This document shows, piece after piece, positions 26,616 through 36,388 of a stretch of DNA of 64,000 bases; the stretch's first letter is position 1, and each line of letters opens with the position of its first letter. The translations under genes and the position numbers were made by a program. The stretch is from contig NZ_NXIE01000001.1 in NCBI RefSeq assembly GCF_004116625.1, positions 248,001 through 312,000 of the forward strand, given 5' to 3'. Origin of the DNA: Halarcobacter mediterraneus (lineage in GTDB: Bacteria; Campylobacterota; Campylobacteria; Campylobacterales; Arcobacteraceae). The notes under the pieces are model-generated. The model searched no databases, was not told the DNA's origin, and saw nothing but the letters and a program-made list of their open reading frames with translations.

Positions 26616-27961
26616 TTACTCTCTCCGTTTATATTATTTCCAATTGCTAAATTAAGTTTTCCTTGAGCTAAAGAGTGCTCATATTTAGCCAAAATAAAAG
26701 CTGCTTCATTTTCTCTATATATAGCTTCTTGTTTTAAAAGTTCTGACATTGCAATTAATTGATTTTTATACATTTGTTTTGATTGTTCTAGAACTTCATA
26801 TGCTAAAACCTTTGCTTCTTTTTTTTCTTTTAAAAGTTTTTCTTTTGCTTGAAGATTTAAAGTGGCTTTTTTCAGTTCTAGTTTAATAGCATCTTCTAGT
26901 TCTTGTTTTTGTAAGAGAGATTTTTGATATTCAAGTTTACTTTTTTGAAATTCATATTCTCTTGCTGGGTCAAATAGTGGAAACTTTATTCCAATCATAG
27001 CTAAGTAGTAGTCTTTCTCACTTGAAAAGTTTACTCTATCATCATTTACACCATACTCTAAGTGAGTATAAATATTTGGATAATATGCTGCTTTATTAAG
27101 AGCGATATTTTTTTTATTAATTTGATTAGCAAGGGTAATTATTTTTATGTCATCTCTATTTTTTAAAGCTTTTTCATAAGAATTAGTTGGATTAAGAGAA
27201 TTATTATATGTTTTTAATCCTTGAATATCTTCTATTTTTTCAATACTTGTTAAGAAAGATAAGTAAGCAAGAGCAAGTTCATAATTATTTTTAGCTTGAG
27301 TTAGTTTACTTTGAATATTTAAAGAGTAAACTTTGGCTTGTTTTTTATCTATTTTTGTTACAAGACCTTCCTTATAAAATTCATTTGCAGTTATTTCGAA
27401 AATATTAGTAACTTCTTTTGCTTTTTTTATAGCTTTAATATACTCTTTTGCTACAACTGCATTATTATAAGCTTTTAGAACTTCATAAGATAAATCTTTT
27501 ATATTTTTATTTAAAATAGTCTTTTCTATTTTTTTCTGTAAAGAAATCATATCTTTTTGGTTTGATAATTTAAAGCCAGTAAATAAAGGAATATTATAGG
27601 TTACTTTTGTTGTAAAATTATTTCTATTTTCAGGTTGATTTAAATCAAAGGGCTGTGTATCAATAGGTCCTCCAAACTCTGAAAATCCAAAATCTTTAAA
27701 GCTAGCTTCCCTTGAAGATAGTTTATAATTAAAAACATAACCTGCATGATTAGTTCTACTAGCTTCATGTATTAAATTTACATTACCATAAGAAAAAGAT
27801 TTAATCTTTTTTAAATCAGAATTTTTTTGTTCAATATTTATTTTTTGTTGTTTTATTTTTTTACTATTTTCTAAAGTAGCTGCAAGAGCTTTTTCAAAAT
27901 TTATAGTTTGGGCATTTGCTATTGAAAATATTAATAATATATATAAAAAAAACTTATACAT
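26612..27961 (-). CDS. TolC-family outer-membrane efflux protein
   Basis: The outer-membrane channel of the RND pump encoded downstream. A signal peptide (FFLYILLIFSIANAQ) is followed by two OEP repeats rich in long amphipathic helices (about 30-230 and 240-445), e.g. EKALAATLENSKKIKQQKIN and the late helix ALNKAAYYPNIY. The 449-residue length is normal. First gene of the operon; TAGGAGAG precedes the ATG and a TATAAT-like box lies at about 27990-28000 on the minus strand. Confidence 0.9.
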   Translation of the reverse strand: MYKFFLYILLIFSIANAQTINFEKALAATLENSKKIKQQKINIEQKNSDLKKIKSFSYGNVNLIHEASRTNHAGYVFNYKLSSREASFKDFGFSEFGGPIDTQPFDLNQPENRNNFTTKVTYNIPLFTGFKLSNQKDMISLQKKIEKTILNKNIKDLSYEVLKAYNNAVVAKEYIKAIKKAKEVTNIFEITANEFYKEGLVTKIDKKQAKVYSLNIQSKLTQAKNNYELALAYLSFLTSIEKIEDIQGLKTYNNSLNPTNSYEKALKNRDDIKIITLANQINKKNIALNKAAYYPNIYTHLEYGVNDDRVNFSSEKDYYLAMIGIKFPLFDPAREYEFQKSKLEYQKSLLQKQELEDAIKLELKKATLNLQAKEKLLKEKKEAKVLAYEVLEQSKQMYKNQLIAMSELLKQEAIYRENEAAFILAKYEHSLAQGKLNLAIGNNINGESK

Positions 27962-28030
27962 TTGCTCTCCTATAAGTTAAATTCAGGGATTATACTATAA
28001 AAAATAAAATATAAGTATTATAAGAAAAAA

Positions 28031-28132
28031 TTATCTATTTTTATTTTCCAATTTTTTAGTTAATAGTGCTAAAAGTAACACTACTATACTTATTATTAAA
28101 AAGCTAATGACTTCATTTAAAAAAGTTTCCAT
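28031..28132 (-). CDS. Small single-pass membrane protein (33 residues) downstream of fliP
   Basis: ATG at 28132 opens a 33-residue frame beginning METFLNEVISFL, with one strongly hydrophobic helix (residues 8-25), then a basic tail (TKKLENKNR). It starts 9 bases after the fliP stop codon with AAAGA between, the same stop-to-start layout seen at other junctions here (for example between the RND permease halves). I do not recognise a family. The evidence for it being real is the frame, the membrane segment and the operon spacing. Confidence 0.5.
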   Translation of the reverse strand: METFLNEVISFLIISIVVLLLALLTKKLENKNR

Positions 28133-28141
28133 AATAAATCT

Positions 28142-28873
28142 TTATTTAAAGGACTGGGCTAAGTTACCAATAATTAATGACCATCCATCAATTACAATAA
28201 AAAAGATTAGTTTTATGGGTAAGGATATCATTACAGGAGGAAGCATCATCATACCTAGAGACATTAAAATAGAAGCAACAATAATATCAATAACTAAAAA
28301 AGGTAGAAAAATCAAAAAACCAATTTCAAAAGCTGTTTTTAATTCACTTACAATAAAAGCTGGCATTAATAAAGTTAAAGGTACATCATCAATATTTTTT
28401 GGGTTTTCTTCTTTTTTTATTCTATAAAATAGTGCTAAATCTTTTTCACGAGTATTTTTAATCATAAACTCTTTAAAGGGTTTTACACCTTTTTCAAAAG
28501 CTACTTCATATCCTATAGTTTCCTCCATATATGGTTTTATAGCATCATCCCAAGATTTTTTAAAGTATGGTTCCATTATAAAAATTGTTAAAATCAAAGA
28601 TAAAGAGATAATTATTTGACTAGGGGGTGTTTGTTGTAAACCTAAAGCTTGTCTTAGAAGAGAAAATACAATTACAAGTCTAGTAAAACTTGTTACCATT
28701 AAAATAAGTGTTGGAGCTAAAACAAGTAAAGTTAAAATAATTGCAATATTAATTGTTTTAACAAACTGAGCAGGTTCTTCAAGTGCAGCAATAGAAAGAT
28801 TTACTACTGGTGGTGTAACCTCTTGTGCAAATAATGAAAGTGAAAAAATCAATAAACTAAATAATAGTTTCAA
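28142..28873 (-). CDS. fliP: Flagellar type III export protein FliP
   Basis: FliP forms, with FliQ and FliR, the export gate of the flagellar secretion apparatus. It has a cleavable signal peptide (LLFSLLIFSLSLFAQ) and the signature TSFTRLVIVFSLLRQALGLQQTPPSQ (in two parts, TSFTRLVIVFSLLRQALG and QTPPSQ), followed by FMIKNTREKDLALF and the C-terminal membrane hairpin. 243 residues is normal. The flagellar genes next to it (flhX, FliK-like) are separated by mrdA and an MreD-like gene. Confidence 0.96.
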   Translation of the reverse strand: MKLLFSLLIFSLSLFAQEVTPPVVNLSIAALEEPAQFVKTINIAIILTLLVLAPTLILMVTSFTRLVIVFSLLRQALGLQQTPPSQIIISLSLILTIFIMEPYFKKSWDDAIKPYMEETIGYEVAFEKGVKPFKEFMIKNTREKDLALFYRIKKEENPKNIDDVPLTLLMPAFIVSELKTAFEIGFLIFLPFLVIDIIVASILMSLGMMMLPPVMISLPIKLIFFIVIDGWSLIIGNLAQSFK

Positions 28874-28937
28874 AAAGTGTCCTCATTTAAAATAAGAAAT
28901 TACTATATCTAAAAAATAATTAAATCTCAAAAGTTGT

Positions 28938-30719
28938 TTATTTAGTATCTTTTATATAACCTAATTCTTGAAGTTTATGATAAATCTTTTTTACCATATC
29001 CCCTGCTGCACTTCCTCCATGTCCCCCATGTTCAACTATTGCCGTAATAACATATTTTCTATCAGAATCATATGGACCATAAGAGGTAACCCAAGCATGA
29101 GATCTGTGATAGTATTCAAGTTCACTTTCTTTCATTCTTTTCTTTTCAGATTGTGGTATTGAAACAACTTGAGCTGTACCTGTTTTCCCTGCCATAATAA
29201 TTTTACTATTCCTTGAATATTTATATAAAGTCCCTTTTTTATGATTATTTACTTCATACATACCTTTTCTTATAATATTTAAATGTTTTTTCTCATGGGG
29301 AATTTCAAGTGGTTCTTCATAGCTATCTTTTGCAAAATGAGGCTTAGGAAGTTTCCCTGTAGCTAAAAAGGCTGTGTATCTTGCAATTTGCATAGGAGTT
29401 GTAAGCATTTCTCCTTGACCTATTGATGTAATTACTGTTTCTCCTACATACCAAGGTAAGTTATGTCGTTTTAGTTTCCAATCTTTATTAGGATTTGTTC
29501 CATAATGTTCATTATCTAAATCAATACCTGTTTTTTGTCCTATCCCATATTTTCCTAAAGTTGTAGAGATTTTATTTATTCCTACTTTTAAACTGCCTTT
29601 ATAGAAAAAGTCATCACAACTTTCTCGTATAGCTTTTACAAAACCAGTTTTTCCATGTCCACTTTGTTTCCAACATCTAAATTTTCTATTACCAATTTGT
29701 AAAACACCAGTACAATAAACACTATAATTTGGTGGAATTCCATTTTCTAGAAAAGATAAAGCAACACCCATTTTTATTACAGAACCTGGAGGATATTTCC
29801 CATTAATTAATTTATTTGTAAAAGGATGATTAAAGTCAGTTCTCATTTTATTCCATTCTTTTACTGAAATTCCATCTACAAAGATATTGTTATCAAACTC
29901 GGGGAAAGAACTTGCAGTTAAAAGTTCCCCTGTTTGAGCATCCATAACAATAACAGCTCCACCTTTTCCTGGAAAAATATTTTGTACATATTCTTGAAGT
30001 TCTATATCAATAGAGATAGTTAAATCATTATCAGTTGATGGTTTTTTTTCTTCAAGAAGTTCAATTTCTTTATTTAGAGCATTTACTTTAATATTTCTAT
30101 ATCCTAGTTCTCCTTGAAGTTTATTATTATAATATTTTTCAAGTCCTATTTTTCCAATAATTCCACTATGTTTAGAAAAATCATTATTCTCAATATCTAG
30201 TCTTGAAGCTTTTCCTACATAGCCTATAATATGAGAGGCATTTTGTCTATAAGGATAGATTCTTTTAACTTCAGGCTTTATTTGAATATTATCTAAAGAG
30301 TTAAACAGAGTATATTTTTTAAAAAATTTATCATAAGGTATATATTTTACAACTTTTACAAAATCATGTTTATAAGGAGAGTCTACTTTCTTATATTCTT
30401 TATATAACTCTTCTTTTTCATATTCAGGAAAATGTTTATTTATCAAGGATATTAATTTGTCTAAATTTTTCTTATTTTTATATGATCTTAAATGAGGTTT
30501 TAGGTTAATTGAAAAACCTAACTTATTCATCGCTAAGGCTTTTCCATTCCTATCTTTAATAATTCCTCTATTTGGGACATCATAAATTTTTTTTATATAA
30601 TTTCTTTTTGATAATTCTTCATAATAAGTATTTGATTTAATACTTAAAAAATAGACTCTAGCAAGTAAAGTAAAGATTACGATAAATATAAAAACAAAAA
30701 TTAGGTTTAATCTTTTCAA
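28938..30719 (-). CDS. mrdA: Penicillin-binding protein 2, elongasome transpeptidase
   Basis: PBP2 cross-links peptidoglycan during lateral wall growth with RodA and MreBCD. One N-terminal membrane helix (LIFVFIFIVIFTLLARVYFL) precedes the pedestal (about 40-220) and the transpeptidase domain. The active-site motifs are SVIK (catalytic serine in PPGSVIKMG), SCD (RESCDDFF) and KTG (AGKTGTAQ). 593 residues is normal. Its start overlaps the MreD-like gene by 4 bases. Confidence 0.95.
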   Translation of the reverse strand: MKRLNLIFVFIFIVIFTLLARVYFLSIKSNTYYEELSKRNYIKKIYDVPNRGIIKDRNGKALAMNKLGFSINLKPHLRSYKNKKNLDKLISLINKHFPEYEKEELYKEYKKVDSPYKHDFVKVVKYIPYDKFFKKYTLFNSLDNIQIKPEVKRIYPYRQNASHIIGYVGKASRLDIENNDFSKHSGIIGKIGLEKYYNNKLQGELGYRNIKVNALNKEIELLEEKKPSTDNDLTISIDIELQEYVQNIFPGKGGAVIVMDAQTGELLTASSFPEFDNNIFVDGISVKEWNKMRTDFNHPFTNKLINGKYPPGSVIKMGVALSFLENGIPPNYSVYCTGVLQIGNRKFRCWKQSGHGKTGFVKAIRESCDDFFYKGSLKVGINKISTTLGKYGIGQKTGIDLDNEHYGTNPNKDWKLKRHNLPWYVGETVITSIGQGEMLTTPMQIARYTAFLATGKLPKPHFAKDSYEEPLEIPHEKKHLNIIRKGMYEVNNHKKGTLYKYSRNSKIIMAGKTGTAQVVSIPQSEKKRMKESELEYYHRSHAWVTSYGPYDSDRKYVITAIVEHGGHGGSAAGDMVKKIYHKLQELGYIKDTK

Positions 30720-31156
30720 ATAAAAACTCCAAAGATAATCAAATCAAGAATTAAATTTATCAATAATGTTAGGTTTAGTTGCATACTTGATTCATTGTTT
30801 AAAATCCATAATATATATATTCCACAATAGAAAACTAAAATATAAATATATAGATTAATACCATCAACGGATAAAACTCTTGTAATATAAGGGATAATAA
30901 AAGCATAAATAAAAAAACATAAAAGTAATATAGAAAAAGGTTTAAACCCATTGTTTATTTCAATAATTAAAATTGTAAGACTTAAGAAAAATAAAGTATA
31001 TGTGTAATTTCTCTCCATACAAACGTAAAAAGCAACAAATAATATACCAGTTAAAAGAATAGGAAAAAAATATATAGAAGAAATTGCATTAATAATTAAT
31101 GAAAAAATGCAAAATAAAAATATATAAAAAGGATTATCTAAATTGTTGATTTTCAT
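30716..31156 (-). CDS. Small polytopic membrane protein, MreD-like
   Basis: 146 residues with four to five hydrophobic segments and little else. It immediately precedes and overlaps mrdA (ATGA), which is where rod-shape protein MreD usually stands, and its size (MreD is about 160) fits. Sequence conservation in MreD is low, so the call rests mostly on context. mreB and mreC are not next to it. Confidence 0.55.
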   Translation of the reverse strand: MKINNLDNPFYIFLFCIFSLIINAISSIYFFPILLTGILFVAFYVCMERNYTYTLFFLSLTILIIEINNGFKPFSILLLCFFIYAFIIPYITRVLSVDGINLYIYILVFYCGIYILWILNNESSMQLNLTLLINLILDLIIFGVFI

Positions 31157-31225
31157 AAGTTATTATTGGCTTTTCTTTTTGTGATTTTAAGGGAGGATTA
31201 TAATAAAATTATACTTATATATATA

Positions 31226-31525
31226 TCAAATACTATTATTACTTTTTTCTTTTTTGTCTCTTTCCTTTTTTGTTAGGTCATAAATAAAAGCAAATATTTC
31301 TGAAACCGCTTTATACATACTAGGAGGTATCTCTTTATCAATATCAATTGCAGAAAGAAGTTCAATTAAATCTTCATCTTTTTTTATAGGTATATCATTG
31401 TCTTGGGCAACTTTAATTATATTTTTTGCAATATCACCTTTCCCTTTTGCAATTACTTTAGGAGCATTATCAATTTCCATTTCATATTCTAAAGCTACAG
31501 CTTTTTTTATATTTTGTTCATTCAT
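31226..31525 (-). CDS. flhX: FlhX: stand-alone homologue of the FlhB C-terminal domain
   Basis: This 99-residue soluble protein resembles the cytoplasmic C-terminal part of FlhB/YscU: KAVALEYEMEIDNAPKVIAKGKGDIA, i.e. ALEYE and APKVIAKG, then a helix PIKKDEDLIELLSAIDIDKE and IPPSMYKAVSEIFAFIY. The autocleavage motif NPTH is absent, so it corresponds to the part after the cleavage site. Campylobacterota FlhX is known to be able to stand in for that part of FlhB. It is 1 base downstream of a FliK-like gene, the hook-length control partner of FlhB. Confidence 0.87.
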   Translation of the reverse strand: MNEQNIKKAVALEYEMEIDNAPKVIAKGKGDIAKNIIKVAQDNDIPIKKDEDLIELLSAIDIDKEIPPSMYKAVSEIFAFIYDLTKKERDKKEKSNNSI

Positions 31526-31526
31526 T

Positions 31527-33176
31527 TTAAACCTTTATATCTATCCCAAAACCTAAAGTATTTTCATTTTTTGTATAAATATTTGTTTTTTCCTCTTTAA
31601 CTTCTTTTTTTAAATCTATTATATTAATAGACATAGGAATTAGTTCTACAGAGTTTAATGCTCTTTTCAATTTAAATAAGTTTTCTCTAATAGCTTGTTT
31701 AAATTCATTTTTTGAAGCATAAATAGTCAAATCCAATTTATTTTTATCAAATAGTGATAAAAAAAGTTTTGTGTCTCCAAACTCTTTTAAATTTAAGTTT
31801 ATTTCACAGTAAAACTTTTCATCTTTTCCTTCTTTCATTGAAATTGAACCATCTTCTAGCATATCCCAAAGGAAAGGAATGTAAACATTATTACTATTTG
31901 AAACAATAGATAAGAGTTGATGATACTCAATTTGTGTAATCATTCTTTCAACTTGTCTAAAAGTTTCAAGAGATTTTGAATCTGTTTTATTTGAGAGTTC
32001 TTCTTGTACTTTAAGAAGAACAGTTTTTAAATCATCTTGAATAGGGTTATTATTTATCTGTTTATCATTTAAATTATTGTTTATAAAATTGTTACTAAAA
32101 TTATTTATAGTATGTTCTAATTTCTCTATTATTTTATTAAAATTTTGTATAATATTTTGATTAGGATTCTTTATATTTACTTGTTCTATTGTAGTTTTTA
32201 AAGAGTTGACTAAATTTTCAAGAGTAGAAGAAAAATTTGTATGAAAATTACTTAAAATAGATTTATTATCTACAAAATTTCTATTTACCAAATCCTTTGA
32301 TTGAAGTAGAGTGTCTATTTGCTTTAAAAGATTATCTTGATTTGGTATATTTTTATTTAGAATTATTTCATTTTTTAAGTTTTGTAATATGTCTTTAGTT
32401 TGAGTTAAAACTTCACGTTTGACTTGATTTAAATTCTGTATTTGGTTTGTTGCACTATTTTCAATTTTTGATTGAGTTAGTTGTATATTTTCTAATATAG
32501 GTTTTAGTTTATTTGTTAATTGTTCAAAATTTATTATTTGTTTATTTTGAAGCCCTTTTGTTAAAGACTCTAGCTGGGTTGACAAGGTTTTTAAATCATT
32601 AAGGTTTTGATCTTCTTTCCCTTGTAGGCCTTTTATGTTCTGATTTAATATTTTATCAATCAAATTATTTATTTTTGTATTTTCTTGAGAAGGAGACTCC
32701 TTTAATAAAGCTTTTAATTGATTTAAAATAGTTTCCAAATTATTTGTTAAAGAAGTTTTTCCTTGATTTTGTATTAATAGTTTTGACTCCAAAAAAATAC
32801 CTGAATTTTCAATTGAGTTTTTTAAATTATTACTATTTATCGTTTCTATATTTTTTAAAAAGTTTTCAATTTGTGGTTTAAATTTTTGTAAATTTTCATT
32901 ATTTTGAATATTTTTTAATAAAGAGTCAATTGTTTTAGAAAAGTTACCCAAATCTTTAAAAAGTGTAGTATTTTTAAGTAATGTTTCTATTGAAGAGTTA
33001 GTTTTTGTGGACATTTTTGTTTCATTAAATAAATTTTTTAAAATGTCACTTATATTTGTATCACCTTTTTTTAAATTATCTAATGTTTGTGTATCAGCTT
33101 CTTTTAAAGCCTCTTTTAAAAGCTTATTATTATTTGGTAATAAAATATTCAATAAGTTATTATTTGAAACTAACAT
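31527..33176 (-). CDS. Flagellar hook-length control protein FliK-like
   Basis: 549 residues. The N-terminal 370 are low-complexity, extremely rich in Asn, Lys, Leu, Gln and Ser, with predicted disordered/helical repeats, as in the ruler part of FliK. The C-terminal 150 (FYCEINLNLKEFGDTKLFLS, LDLTIYASKNEFKQAIRENL) resemble the FliK C-terminal (T3S4) domain, which touches FlhB to switch substrate specificity. The pairing with flhX strongly supports this, as in the B. subtilis ylqG-ylqH pair. A second FliK may exist elsewhere. Confidence 0.65.
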   Translation of the reverse strand: MLVSNNNLLNILLPNNNKLLKEALKEADTQTLDNLKKGDTNISDILKNLFNETKMSTKTNSSIETLLKNTTLFKDLGNFSKTIDSLLKNIQNNENLQKFKPQIENFLKNIETINSNNLKNSIENSGIFLESKLLIQNQGKTSLTNNLETILNQLKALLKESPSQENTKINNLIDKILNQNIKGLQGKEDQNLNDLKTLSTQLESLTKGLQNKQIINFEQLTNKLKPILENIQLTQSKIENSATNQIQNLNQVKREVLTQTKDILQNLKNEIILNKNIPNQDNLLKQIDTLLQSKDLVNRNFVDNKSILSNFHTNFSSTLENLVNSLKTTIEQVNIKNPNQNIIQNFNKIIEKLEHTINNFSNNFINNNLNDKQINNNPIQDDLKTVLLKVQEELSNKTDSKSLETFRQVERMITQIEYHQLLSIVSNSNNVYIPFLWDMLEDGSISMKEGKDEKFYCEINLNLKEFGDTKLFLSLFDKNKLDLTIYASKNEFKQAIRENLFKLKRALNSVELIPMSINIIDLKKEVKEEKTNIYTKNENTLGFGIDIKV

Positions 33177-33273
33177 AAGAAAAGTATAGCATAAATAATT
33201 GGAAAATTTCTGCTTTTCTTTTATATAAAAAACTTTTAGATATAATTAAAAACTATTTTAAAAAGGGATAAAA

Positions 33274-33648
33274 ATGAAATTTGAAGTAGTTACTCCTATT
33301 GATGGTTTTGAAAATGAAAAAGAATTTGAATTATCAAAATTAGATGACTTTTTTTCAGTTATAAAAGGTGTTGAAACAGGGGAAACTATAAGATTAATGA
33401 GTTTTGGAGCTTTAAAGTCATTAGAGTTTGAACTTCCTGAAGATATTGTTTCTAAACTACAAATTGATAACATTGAAGATATTTCAATATTTTATATATT
33501 TGTTTTACAAGCACAAACTTCTGATTCTTCAATGAATATTTTTACTCCTATTATAACAAATAATAAAACTAAAAAAATGGGACAGATTCATTTAGATATC
33601 CATGAATTAGGCTTGGATAGTTTAAATGATATTTTGCCAAAATTTTAA
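33274..33648 (+). CDS. fliW: Flagellar assembly factor FliW
   Basis: FliW binds flagellin and antagonises CsrA, so flagellin translation follows secretion. The 124-residue beta-barrel protein shows the family pattern DGFENEKEFELSKLDDFFSVIKG (core: IDGFENEKEFEL), IFYIFVLQ and NIFTPIITNNKTKKMGQ. AAAAGGGATAAAA precedes the ATG. It is divergent from the FliK-like gene across a 97-base gap. Confidence 0.93.
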   Translation: MKFEVVTPIDGFENEKEFELSKLDDFFSVIKGVETGETIRLMSFGALKSLEFELPEDIVSKLQIDNIEDISIFYIFVLQAQTSDSSMNIFTPIITNNKTKKMGQIHLDIHELGLDSLNDILPKF

Positions 33649-33664
33649 AAAAGATATAGATTTT

Positions 33665-34018
33665 ATGCATGAAAAACAATTAAGAATTAGATATATTAGA
33701 GTTTTAGAAAAGTTCTTTACAAGAACAGTTTCTTTATTAAAGTTAGAGAATTTTGATAAAAACTTATTTAAAGAACGAACTGTAAAAAATTATGAAGATA
33801 TTAAAAAAGTTAAATCAGTAGAATTAAACTCTCAATATTTAAGTCAATTAATTGCTTTTATTAATAAAACCCTTCAATATGCTGAAAACTCAAGTGAAAC
33901 CTTTGAAAATGAAAGAAATACACTTTTAAAAGAAGCAAATTTATTACAAAAAGAAAAAAAGAGAAATACTTATAAAAAAGATAAACATAAAAGAGCTAAA
34001 TTTGATGATGGATATTAA
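33665..34018 (+). CDS. Conserved hypothetical protein, basic and helical, 117 residues
   Basis: I recognise no domain. The protein is almost wholly helical and ends in a lysine-rich tail (EKKRNTYKKDKHKRAKFDDGY, i.e. KKDKHKRAKF). A longer frame starts at 33626 inside fliW; I prefer the ATG at 33665 because the first 13 residues of the longer frame look non-native and overlap fliW. It sits between fliW and the recD2-like gene, 2 bases from the latter, so it is co-expressed with them. Confidence 0.6.
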   Translation: MHEKQLRIRYIRVLEKFFTRTVSLLKLENFDKNLFKERTVKNYEDIKKVKSVELNSQYLSQLIAFINKTLQYAENSSETFENERNTLLKEANLLQKEKKRNTYKKDKHKRAKFDDGY

Positions 34019-34020
34019 TA

Positions 34021-36339
34021 GTGTCAGAATCAAGTAATAATGAACATAAAACCTTTAATCTTACAGGTGTTTTAAAGAAGGTTTTATATAAAAATGAAGA
34101 AAATAGTTATGTTATAGCAGTTTTAGAAAATAATCAAAAGATATGTGGAAATTATTTTGATACAGATATTGAAAAAATTGTGGGAGAAGAAGTACTTTTA
34201 AAAGGAAATTGGACTACTCATAAAAAATATGGTGTTCAGTTTGAATTTGAAACTTTAGAATTAAAAGAAGCAGAAATGTTTTTTTTCTTAACAAAAATAG
34301 TAAAGGGCATTGGAAAAAAGTTTGCCCACGAACTACTTGAAAAATATACAGAAGATGAATTAGTTGAAATATTGAATGAAAAGCCCAGTGAGCTCTTACA
34401 GTTTAAGGGAATAAAAGAAAAAAAATTAGATAAAATAGTATCTTCTTGGCAAAAATTTAAGCACTTAAGAGAACTTGGAAAATTTTTATCAAAGTTTGGT
34501 GTTACTTCAAACTTAATTAATAAAATATATTCTCATTTTAGTGAAGTAGATAACTTAATAGAAAAAATAAAAGCAAATCCTTATATTTTAATAAATATAA
34601 AAGGTATTGGGTTTAAAAGAGCTGATGAAATAGCAAAAGCTTTAGGTATAGATCCTAAGTCAGATTTTAGAATAAGTGCTTGTGTAAATTATACTTTAAG
34701 AGAATTCTGTGACAATAATGGAAACTCTTCAATTGACAAATCACATTTATACAAACTTTTAGATGAAGCTTTACATTTTAAAGATGAAGAAATTTTATAT
34801 GAGCAGGTTGTTAGTAAAATGTTAATTGAGGAAGAGGTTTTTCAAACTGATGAATATAGAATTTCTCCATCAATGTTATATTATGCAGAAAGAAGAATTT
34901 TAGAGTTTTTTCAAAGAAGGGAAAATGAAAGAAATAGAAAAATTATTGCTTCTTTTGATGAATATATTGAAAAAAAAGAAAAAACTTTAGGTTTTACATT
35001 AAGTGAAGAACAAAAAAAAGCAGTTGAACTTATAAATGAAGGACATAAAACTCTTTTTTTAATAGGATATGCAGGAACAGGAAAATCAACTTCAAGTAGG
35101 GCAGTTTTAGAACTACTTGAGGAGGTTGTAGCCTATGATGATATTATTGCTATTGCATTAAGTGGTATAGCAAGTCAAAGAATTTCTGATACTACAGGGT
35201 ATGAAAGTTCTACAATTCAATCACTTTTTGTAAAGCATGAAGATAAAGAGTTTTTCCCCCATAAAGTTATCTTATTAGATGAAGCTTCTATGGTTAATTC
35301 TGTTATGTTTTATAATTTAACAAAAAAAATCTCAGATGACACAATATTTATTATTGTAGGAGACGATGGCCAGCTTCCTGCAATTGGAGCAGGAAATATT
35401 TTGGCAGATGCAATAAAATTTGATTTAGCTCCAATTTGTAAATTAACTAAAATATATAGACAAAGTGAAGACCAAGCAATTGCTGTAATTGCAAATGATA
35501 TTAGACAAGGAGAAGTTCCTGAATATAATAAAGATTATAAGGACTTTAAGTTTATAGATATTTCTATAAATAATTATTATGCCATTAAAAATTCTTCTTC
35601 TCAAAGTGAATTTTCTGATGTTAGAAGTAGAATAAGTGAATCTATATTAAATACAATTTTAAATATATCAAGTCAATATATACAAAAATATTATGATTAT
35701 ATAAAAGACAAAAATATTTCAAAAGCCTTAACTCTTTTTCAAGTAATTACTCCTATGAAAGCTGGTGTTTTAGGCGTTGAGAATTTAAATATGCAATTAC
35801 AAACTCTTTTTAATCATACAAAAGCAAAGGCTTATAAAAGTAAACTTTATGAGTATAAAATGAGTGATAAGGTTATTCATATTAAAAATGAGAATATGAA
35901 AGCTCAAACAATGCAAATGTATAAAACAAACTCTAGTGAATATTTAGAAAAAAGAGTTTTTAATGGGCAGTTAGGTCTTATAATAAAAGTTGATTTTGAT
36001 GAGAATCAATGTATAGTTTTATATCCAAATGATGATATGGTTGTTTTTTATGAGTTTGATGAATTGAACTCTTTATTATCACTTGCATATTGTTTAACAA
36101 TACATAAAACACAAGGAATGGAGTATGAAAATGCTCTTATTCCTATGAGTTTTTCTCATTATATTATGCATAATACAAAGCTTTTATATACAGCTATAAC
36201 AAGAGCTAAAGATATGTGTTTTATTGTGGGCGAAGAAGAAGCTTTTAAAAGTGCTTGTAAAAGAATAGAAACAACAAGAAGACAATCTGTAATAAATGAT
36301 CTTCTTTCAAAAAAAACTAATAACATTTTACCTATATAA
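34021..36339 (+). CDS. recD2: RecD2-like superfamily 1B DNA helicase
   Basis: A 5'-3' DNA helicase of the RecD-like, RecBC-independent type. The N-terminus has an OB-like domain (GVLKKVLYKNEENSYVIAVL) and helix-hairpin-helix repeats (IVKGIGKKFAHELLEKY, IKGIGFKRADEIAKALG) typical of RecD2. Walker A is GYAGTGKSTSSRAVL near residue 350; motif II is VILLDEASMVNS; motif VI region is YTAITRAKDMCFIVG. 772 residues is the usual size. Translation starts at GTG, 2 bases after the previous gene. No recB or recC is nearby. Confidence 0.9.
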   Translation: MSESSNNEHKTFNLTGVLKKVLYKNEENSYVIAVLENNQKICGNYFDTDIEKIVGEEVLLKGNWTTHKKYGVQFEFETLELKEAEMFFFLTKIVKGIGKKFAHELLEKYTEDELVEILNEKPSELLQFKGIKEKKLDKIVSSWQKFKHLRELGKFLSKFGVTSNLINKIYSHFSEVDNLIEKIKANPYILINIKGIGFKRADEIAKALGIDPKSDFRISACVNYTLREFCDNNGNSSIDKSHLYKLLDEALHFKDEEILYEQVVSKMLIEEEVFQTDEYRISPSMLYYAERRILEFFQRRENERNRKIIASFDEYIEKKEKTLGFTLSEEQKKAVELINEGHKTLFLIGYAGTGKSTSSRAVLELLEEVVAYDDIIAIALSGIASQRISDTTGYESSTIQSLFVKHEDKEFFPHKVILLDEASMVNSVMFYNLTKKISDDTIFIIVGDDGQLPAIGAGNILADAIKFDLAPICKLTKIYRQSEDQAIAVIANDIRQGEVPEYNKDYKDFKFIDISINNYYAIKNSSSQSEFSDVRSRISESILNTILNISSQYIQKYYDYIKDKNISKALTLFQVITPMKAGVLGVENLNMQLQTLFNHTKAKAYKSKLYEYKMSDKVIHIKNENMKAQTMQMYKTNSSEYLEKRVFNGQLGLIIKVDFDENQCIVLYPNDDMVVFYEFDELNSLLSLAYCLTIHKTQGMEYENALIPMSFSHYIMHNTKLLYTAITRAKDMCFIVGEEEAFKSACKRIETTRRQSVINDLLSKKTNNILPI

Positions 36340-36388
36340 AAGTAATCTTTTTGTATTATATCTAAAATTTTTTAGAGGATAATATTTT

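Noticed and set aside
33199-33220. Sigma-54-like TTGG...TGCTTT sequence upstream of fliW
   Set aside because: The GG and GC dinucleotides are separated by 9 bases instead of the required 10, and the match is otherwise A/T-driven.
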